A stretch of DNA of 64,000 nucleotides from Scytalidium lignicola. Its lineage: Eukaryota; Ascomycota; Leotiomycetes. Both the position numbers and the translations under genes were made by a program. Shown piece after piece: positions 57,677 to 64,000 of the stretch (its first letter is position 1; every line of letters begins with the position of its first letter). Where the stretch lies: assembly GCA_002812745.2 (NCBI GenBank), contig NCSJ02000203.1:1-64000 (forward strand), read 5' to 3'. Under the pieces are notes generated by a model. That model saw only the letters and a program-made list of their open reading frames with translations. It ran no database searches and was not told the DNA's origin.

Positions 57677-58684
57677 TGTTTTCTTTTCTTCTTTATTAAT
57701 TTTTTTGTTTTGGTTTTGGTTTTCAGTTGAAACTAGCTATGACTGAGAAGTGAGTTGGTTAGGTGGAATAATTCTGTACCAGCGACGAACTCCCCGACTT
57801 GCGGGATTACGGCTTGCTCACTATTAACTAAATGAGGCAGCTGTGAAGGTACTGCAGTGAAGCAATCATACAGCACTAGCAAGAGAGCAACTCACTTGCC
57901 CATATTAGGTAATAATACTAGTCAACTCCTAGGTTTGTTTCATTGAAATGGGTTGCTCTTACTGTACAATACTAGTAAATCTAGATAAGGTGTTGTGAAG
58001 AGGACCACTTCGCTCACTAATGGCAGGAGATTCTACTCCGCCCGGCTAAGCTTGAAATGGCACTAATAAGCGGATGCGGTTATGTGTGGACTTTACAACC
58101 GTACTCCTAATAAGCACTACTTCACATCCGCTAGTGCTGCCGTTAGCAACCGTTAGCAACGCCTAAAATGGCAGCTCCCGCGTTACGTGACTCCGACTTT
58201 TCTGTCTGTGCGCACGCCACTTGATGCAATTCAATGCCGCTTTATTGATACTTAGTATTTGGCATACTCCCTAGACTCTGTAATAGCCACTTACATTCAC
58301 TGCTTTATACATTGTCTAGACATTTGTTTAATTAATTCCTGGAGGTTTTTCATGTGTAAATGATTCTTGGACTTCCTTGATAGTATTTAAATATGAAATT
58401 ACTACTAAAGTACGCGCAAATATGGAAAGTAAACCTCCATACACTATACCCATCGATGTGGTGGAATAAGAAGACCAGGGCCCTGTTTTGGCAACCATAT
58501 GGAGTTGATCCAGCTTCATCTTTATTTTGTTAAGTGGTAGTGATCATTTGAACTACACAATGCTTGGTTACTATTTTCAAGTGCTATAATTAGTCCCTCA
58601 TCTTGATCGTGATGGAATTAGACACAATAAAAGTCGATAGACGCTGGATTTCTGAATCTTTATCACACGATATTGTGAAGACAA
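57677..58684. other. 1 kb intergenic
   Basis: Promoter region of UstYa gene 2 with a poly(T)/GTTTTGGTTTT tract just upstream of its ATG. A short minus-strand frame at 58519-58328 has a hydrophobic segment but no family match and was not called. Confidence 0.4.
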
Positions 58685-59403
58685 TTATTCTAGAATTATC
58701 GCCGAACCTGCCCAAGGTGTATTTCTACACCGATAGAAGCCAATTTCCACCTCATTGACCGCGTCCTCTCCTTCCCTCCCTTCCGTAAGCTGATCAGCAC
58801 AGTGACTTGTGTGATGAAGGCTGATAGTCTTATTGTCAATGTACGGTTCCTGATTGTGGATGGCGTACATGACCTTCCGCCACTGGAACAGGCAGTGTTC
58901 TCCATGGTAGATGTGTGTGAAGATCTTCACATTTCTGCCCTGCCAAAGTGATTCCGAATCAACCTCGTTCTGCTTAACGGATTAGATGGTATACCAGAAC
59001 TACTTTGTGAGTGGAATAGGGCAATTACAATCAAGTCCTTCTCGAGGTACCACTTTCTATCTTCAAAGACCGGATATCGATCGGATAGCTCTTGGTAAAC
59101 GCACTGCCTTGGCATCCAGCCATAGAACAATGGTTCCATTACACATCCGCGTCGCATCGCTTCTTCACTTGATCTTCCACAGTGATTCCAATCTTCTTCT
59201 AGCGCATCCCGAGGCCCTCGTGTTACCCTGAGCCAAACTCCTGCGTTTACCGCAATGCCGACAAGGACGAGCAAAGCCAACACGCTGGCAACAATTTTGC
59301 TCCGGCAATCCGTGCAATCCAGTTTTCTTCCTTTTCTATGATGCTTTAAAGCTCCTACCTGTTCATATTGAATGTAGTCGCGAGTTTCATCTTTATGCTC
59401 CAT
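58685..59403 (-). CDS. UstYa-family oxidase 3 (divergent subgroup)
   Basis: Two exons (59403-59029, 58969-58685) with a 59 nt intron give 219 residues. An upstream in-frame ATG at 59532 exists, but MEHKDETRDYIQYEQVG is the usual kind of start. The cytosolic part ends in a CTDCR motif, the membrane helix is KIVASVLALLVLVGIAVNAGVWL, then a cysteine-containing CGRSSEEAMRRGC and FYGWMPRQCVYQELSD. IYHGEHCLFQWRK and HHTSHCADQL are the two HxxHC motifs. This variant belongs to the UstYa-related group with a FYGWMP-type segment often found in other metabolite clusters. Its role may be a different oxidation from that of the pair at 55.5-57.7 kb. Confidence 0.88.
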
Positions 59404-60395
59404 CTGTCGACCAAGAGATAAGTTGAAGAAATGTCGAGTAGGATGAAGGGTGGGAAAGCAATGAGTATGAGGGGGAGGCAAAAGATTGAAAATCCTAAGA
59501 GCATAGCATGGAGGCGCGGCGACAATAACCAAATCTTACGAACAGGAGAGCGAAGGGTAAGAGGGAGTGAAACTTGTAACCAGGTGCAGGGGGCAGACAG
59601 AACTCAATACTTATCGTTTATCGTTTTAACCTAGGCTTTGAGCATTAACCCTGCTCGGTAGGTCATACTTATAAAAGTATACTAAATGCAGCAAGCAGAA
59701 CTTGCCTTATTGATAATAATCTCCACTTTAACCTTTTGTAAATTCTTTAGACTTACTGGCCCCTGCTGTCAGACAAGGGGATAATTCGTAGCTATGCAAA
59801 GTGCTGACCGATATCGATTTGTGTGATAACATTCTGCCGAGACCTCCGGATTACCCTTACTAGTGCTGTATTAATATGCGTTAAGTCCTTGGGTAGATGC
59901 TACATCGACTCCTAAAAGGCCTCCCAATCTGATATACAGCAGTCAAGAGTTCGCTAGCGTAGAAATTGATAATCAACACCTGCCACAATTGGCCAAGTGC
60001 TGACAATACGTGCAGATATTTCGGCAGATTTTGGGTGTTTAAGTACTCACACTTTGTGTGCTGTTAGAATCTATCTCATTACAGTGTTGTCTCGTAATAA
60101 CGAGCTGCTTGTTGTAGTTAATGACTCCTCTAGAACCTGTTATTCTATTCTCTTCTATGTATCGCATGTAACGTCAACGTACTGAGCGAGCTTCCTTATT
60201 GAGGAGGGCCGAGCCTTGGCTAAGGCAGTTTATAATCCTTTAGAATTACTTGTTTCTGAGTTAGAACATAGAATAAATAACTCTTTCATCCTTCTTGTTC
60301 CATTCAGTTCAGTTCTATTCACAGAAACTCATCCTCAAACGTTACCAATCACACTTGTTTACTCGGTTCATTATTTTTTTCTCCNAAAAAAAATC
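59404..60395. promoter_or_regulatory. intergenic region holding the precursor-peptide promoter
   Basis: No gene seen. A TTTATAAT TATA-like word at 60229-60236 and a C/T-rich stretch from about 60283 to 60384 (typical fungal core-promoter and leader composition) precede the precursor ATG. There is an ambiguous base at 60385. Confidence 0.4.
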
Positions 60396-60660
60396 ATGAA
60401 GGTCACACTTTTCGCTCTTGTCGCCCTTTTTGGGGCTGCGTATGCTGCACCAGTTGCACAGAAGAGTGGTATGAAATGTTACCCCAATTATAAATAATGT
60501 ATACTAAAGTTGTTAAGATGCTGTGGAGAAGCGTGAACAGCTCCAGAACTTGTTTTATGTTCCCGCGGGAGCTGAAGGTGATGCTGTGGAGAAGCGTGAA
60601 CAGCTCCAGAACTTGTTTTATGTTCCNGCGGGAGCAGAGGGTGATGCCGCAGCTAAGTAG
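60396..60660 (+). CDS. secreted RiPP precursor with two Kex2-bounded repeat units (dikaritin-type)
   Basis: Two exons (60396-60468, 60518-60660) joined by a 49 nt intron (GTATGA...GTTAAG) give 71 residues. An N-terminal signal peptide (MKVTLFALVALFGAAYA, cut near AYA-AP) is followed by a short spacer and two 21-residue units. Each unit contains DAVEKRE, with Lys-Arg for Kex2 cleavage, then LQNLFYVPAG and an acidic end; a short DAAAK closes the protein. The DNA units (63 bp, 60518-60580 and 60581-60643) differ only at wobble positions and one ambiguous base. Signal peptide, KR-bounded repeats and a core with Phe-Tyr beside UstYa genes is the layout of ustiloxin, phomopsin and asperipin precursors. 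The core here is not one I recognise. Possible product: a Tyr- or Phe-crosslinked cyclic peptide; bioactivity unknown. Confidence 0.88.
60518..60643 (+). repeat. two tandem 63 bp precursor repeats
   Basis: In-frame tandem repeat, period 63 bp (21 codons). Near identity between the units implies recent duplication or gene conversion; copy number may vary among strains. Confidence 0.9.
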
Positions 60661-62929
60661 TCAAGATATTTAGCTAATTAAAATGGACAATTTGGCAGGC
60701 AAAACATCAAGCTTACGTCACTATATATGCAAAATATATGGCCAGCTGCGCCTTTGTCTCTACTTATGACCTGGCTTTTTATCTACGGTTATATGTGCAT
60801 CTATTGTCTTAACAAGTCCCTAAAGAAGTGCTTTAATTATCGGCCAGCTTTAACTCCACACAAAACTGCCGATGCTGGCTATTTATTACACAGACTATTC
60901 CTACCCGCCAGAGCTTGAAAAGCTTTACATGTACGGGTTATAGCTTTAGTAATATTTAGGCTCTAAGTGCCTGTAATAATAATGACTCTTAACATTACAC
61001 TCCTTATAACTATAGTATAGAAACTGTTATCAGCAGGTTCATAAGACTAATCCTAACTAACACTTAAACGCTAACATTTAACCATAAACTGATAAATACA
61101 TAATTAGAGTTATTGTAATATTACGTATACTAAAGTGTGATTTTGCTTATATTCCGTTATTGTGGTGGTAGTTGCCGACATCAGCGACTTTGTTAGATTT
61201 TGCTTAACTGTATGTAGATTTAAGTCTAGCCTAATTGTTCCTTATATTTTCCTTGAGTGTTGTGTTCCCGTACGAGCGGTAGGTAATTGCTGTAGGCGGC
61301 GATAGGGGACAGGCACCATATCAAGGCAATACAAATGGATGTAATTAATCAAGTGCATTCGTATTCCCCCGGGCGTTTCATAATGGGAAATATGTCATTG
61401 CACGAGAGTGGCCTATTTCTATCGTGAGATTCCATATATCTGTGTTGCCATGGACTGCTTCGATCTCAGCTCTAAAAGATCACCTCATCATCGTACCTAC
61501 GAGATTTTATGAACATTCTGGCATACCAGAAGTTATCTTTATCATCTTTTTTCAATACGATAGAATATATTGTAAAAGAAGGAGCCCAGTTATATTATAA
61601 TCATCTTACAGCCTATGCCAGTTGTACTCACTCACTATGAAAGCTCCGCCACCTTTTCCTAAAAAAGCAGGAAGTATGACATAAGGTTCTAATTATTTTG
61701 AATTTAAACTCATTTATAAGTTAAAATTCTGTAAAACTATTTTTTATTACTTAATTATTATCGAGTTGTACGGTCAGAACGTACAGTAGCGGTACAACAG
61801 AGTTTGATGAATATTGTATGATATCTCATCTTTTTTCTCCTGATCTACCAAACATTACTATATTCGTGTCCCTGAATACGTAATCTAATATTGTATATAT
61901 GTAACTATTGTTGCAATTAAATAATCCTGTTTTGCAATTTATTTTTTATTCACAATATTGGTAGGTTTTCATAATAATGTTATTAAATCCAGAGTCAATA
62001 ACCGATAGTTATTAGCTTTAATTCGATCAATTCGATCAATTAATCGAATTAAAACTAAAAACTATATATATATAACCAACAGCTGTTGGCCTATAGGTTT
62101 TACAGGTTCTACAGGTTTTACAGGCTCTACAAGCTTTACAGGTTTATAAGATATTAACTTCTTAACCAATAAGAAACTAATGGCTAAAGGTTGTTAATAT
62201 AAATAGATTGATTTGATTAATTCAAGTGATTTGATTCAATTTGCAATATTCCAAGCTAATAGCTGTAAATTATTGGCCTTACAATACAGCTTATATTATA
62301 GCCAAATTTTATGCCAATGGCCGAAGGTTGTTGGCTCCAATTACTTCGAATCGACCAATTTAATTATAAATCAGGGAGCACCTACGAGCCTAGGAGAGCC
62401 TGTAGCTACAGATCAGGGAAAGTTTTCGGAATTTTCGGAATCTTTAGAGCTTACAGATCAGGGAAAGTCTACAAGCTTGGGAGAGCTTTCACAGCCTCCA
62501 CAGCCTTCAGAGCCTTCAGAGCCTACATAGCCTACAGATACGGGAGCCAACGGCCGAAAGGCGTTGGCGTATTGGCATATAATATATATTATAAACTATA
62601 TAAAATATATACAATACGTCAAATTAGGTGGTAGTTGAGTAGTTTACAGATTGTATATCATGTGCAATAAGGGTGCGAAGCACCCCCTCTGCGAGCATAG
62701 CGAGTAGCAAGCGAAGCTTGTGATAATATCTTAGATATGACATCTATTAAATTTAAATTATATTACTTAAAAATACTTAGAATATCTAATCTATAAAGAG
62801 ATTACTATTCTAATTAGTCTTATAATATATGACTAGACAGCAGGTATTGTTCTAGCATCTAGGCTAAGCTATCTTGGCAAAGCTAGACCGCCAGCATTTG
62901 CAACTGGGATTATAGGCACGAGAAAGGCC
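60661..62929. other. 2.3 kb AT-rich region with short repeats
   Basis: No gene supported. From 62098 to 62150 a tacagg(t/c)tt(c)tac-like word repeats six times, and a related series (cagatcaggg, gcctacag) lies at 62370-62540. At 62671-62720 a GC-richer hairpin (GGGTGCGAAGCACCC) is followed by GCGAGCATAGCGAG and AAGCGAAGCTTG words, like transposon ends of other fungi. Confidence 0.4.
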
Positions 62930-63740
62930 TTATCCAGAAGGTGTATATAAGCTGTCGAAGTTCTTATATCCTATGCCCTTGACGAATGTCTGAAGCCATG
63001 GGCCCTGCGTCTTTGCATCCGCAAGCTCCCAGTAGAGTTTCGCATGCGCCTCTCCGTCGACCCGGTACTTGGCCGTTCCGTCGGCCTTCCGTTCGTCGCC
63101 ATAATAGAATCTACAAATCATTTAGTGTCTTCGCGAGGGAATCTAAGGGGATAGATAGCCTACTTGAATCCACGATCTTTATATGCAGCAGCAGCAGCAC
63201 GGATCATGTGCGCGCCCGCCGACTTGCCCATGCCTTGGCCAAGAAATGATGGGAGGATTGTAACGTTCAGAATATTTCCTGTGTAGATGAATGTTCTTGA
63301 CGCAGAATCCGAGAGCTGTGAAAAGCTTAGGGCAGCCTGTTGTGCGGCGATAAACGCACTGGTGACATTGATGGCTGTGTCTCGATTGAAAGCAGCCAAT
63401 GGGAGGGCGAACGGGTCATTAGCGGGGGTGAGGGTTGAGGCGCTGACTGATCTCTTTAGAAGGCGTACAACTGCATCCTTAGGTATTAGAGCTTACCATT
63501 GTACACAACTACACTTGGGATGCCCAGCACTTTTTTAACTTTGGTGAAGGCATTGACAACATCATCGGGGTTGGCGAGATCACTCGTGATATTCAGTTGT
63601 TTGTCTGTGCTGTCTGCCTCTCTCAGTGACCGAGCTGCGAGGGCAACCTTGTAGCCTTTCGAGGCAAAAGTCCGAGCGACAGCCTGGCCGATATTTGGTC
63701 CTGCTCCGAAGATGAGAATGACTGGAGATGTGCTGGTCAT
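62930..63740 (-). CDS. short-chain dehydrogenase/reductase
   Basis: Three exons (63740-63497, 63446-63164, 63110-62930) with introns of 50-53 nt give 235 residues. The Rossmann motif is VILIFGAGPNIGQAVAR (GxGxxIG variant of TGxxxGIG), then LAARSLREAD after strand 2. NRDTAINVTSAFIAAQQA follows, then RTFIYTGNILN at the Ser strand. The usual YxxxK is not clear: the stretch after it reads FLGQGMGKSAGAHMIRAAA, with Lys but no Tyr four residues earlier, as in some SDRs annotated only as Rossmann-fold proteins. It could be a cluster enzyme, given the precursor 2.3 kb away, or unrelated. Confidence 0.82.
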
Positions 63741-64000
63741 GATGTTGAGCGCAGGGAGAAGAAGTCAGGAGTAAGTGCTGCCCAGCAAGAAGCTTTTCAC
63801 CTGCTATATATGTTGGCTAGTGGATTCTTGCGTATCCAGGCTATCACGTAATCCAAATGTTTTGATACTTGTCGAAATATGTACAGGGATTCGGTGCCGC
63901 GAGAATTCTGCGGGCCGGGTTTATAATTAAAATCTACTGGAGCGGACGTCTCGTAGACTCCGGCAGGGTTTATAATCAAATTAAAGATCTACGGAGCGGA
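63741..64000. promoter_or_regulatory. promoter of the SDR with a direct repeat
   Basis: GGGTTTATAAT(T/C)AAA...ATCTAC.GGAGCGGA occurs at 63917-63946 and again, with a 6 bp insertion, at 63966-64000. It may be a tandem regulatory unit or a repeat continuing beyond the edge. Confidence 0.4.

Noticed and set aside
58328..58519. Possible fourth UstYa N-terminus
   Set aside because: One hydrophobic segment but no HxxHC continuation in any frame downstream.
1..64000. CRISPR arrays, bacterial operons, tRNA or rRNA genes
   Set aside because: The DNA is fungal nuclear; no regular spaced repeats, and no tRNA cloverleaf or rRNA segment was recognised by eye. A tRNA scan would be needed to exclude tRNAs.

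Overview
The window is nuclear DNA of a filamentous ascomycete (Pezizomycotina). Genes are split by many 45-70 nt introns with GT-AG ends. The families are typical of that group: a NACHT NLR-like protein, Zn2Cys6 regulators, MFS drug and allantoate transporters, P450s, a DUF7730-type protein and UstYa-type oxidases. Accessory stretches are AT-rich and carry decayed transposons. A class such as Leotiomycetes or Sordariomycetes is plausible but cannot be settled from the sequence. Exon limits below were read by hand from splice signals, frame and family conservation.

Layout. 0-28.6 kb is mostly ordinary accessory genes: a partial conserved gene; a nonsense-interrupted four-exon gene beside an orphan DTGSD protease-like frame; an NLR-like STAND protein; a Zn2Cys6 regulator; an M20 amidohydrolase; a Dal5-type MFS permease; a truncated P450 relic; a bZIP-ankyrin gene; a nearly intact P450; a DHA2 MFS pump; and an HSL-type hydrolase. 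28.9-34 kb is transposon territory: a 2.5 kb GINGER-like element with 157 bp inverted ends, a 398 bp MITE with the same tips, and mariner-like MITEs. 34-55 kb is a gene graveyard. It holds an ABCC transporter, an ECM4-like glutathione transferase, a GH1 beta-glucosidase, a Ctr copper transporter, an ACC-synthase-like aminotransferase, a regulator and an alpha/beta-hydrolase-like membrane protein, each with one to a few lesions (in-frame stop, one-base shift or truncation). An intact SDR and an intact DUF7730-like gene sit among them.

The most interesting system is at 55.5-60.7 kb. Three divergent UstYa-family genes, each with two HxxHC motifs, lie next to a 71-residue secreted precursor. The precursor has a signal peptide and two near-identical 21-residue units, each opened by a Lys-Arg (Kex2) site and each carrying a Phe-Tyr core. 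This is the signature of a fungal ribosomal cyclic-peptide (dikaritin/RiPP) cluster, and I do not recognise the core. An SDR at 62.9-63.7 kb may belong to it. No tyrosinase, peptidase or methyltransferase of such a cluster is visible in the window.

Thirteen isolated n characters are present. At two of them (17559, 29816) dropping the n restores a conserved frame, so some lesions may be assembly errors. Each lesion should be confirmed in reads before it is treated as biological.
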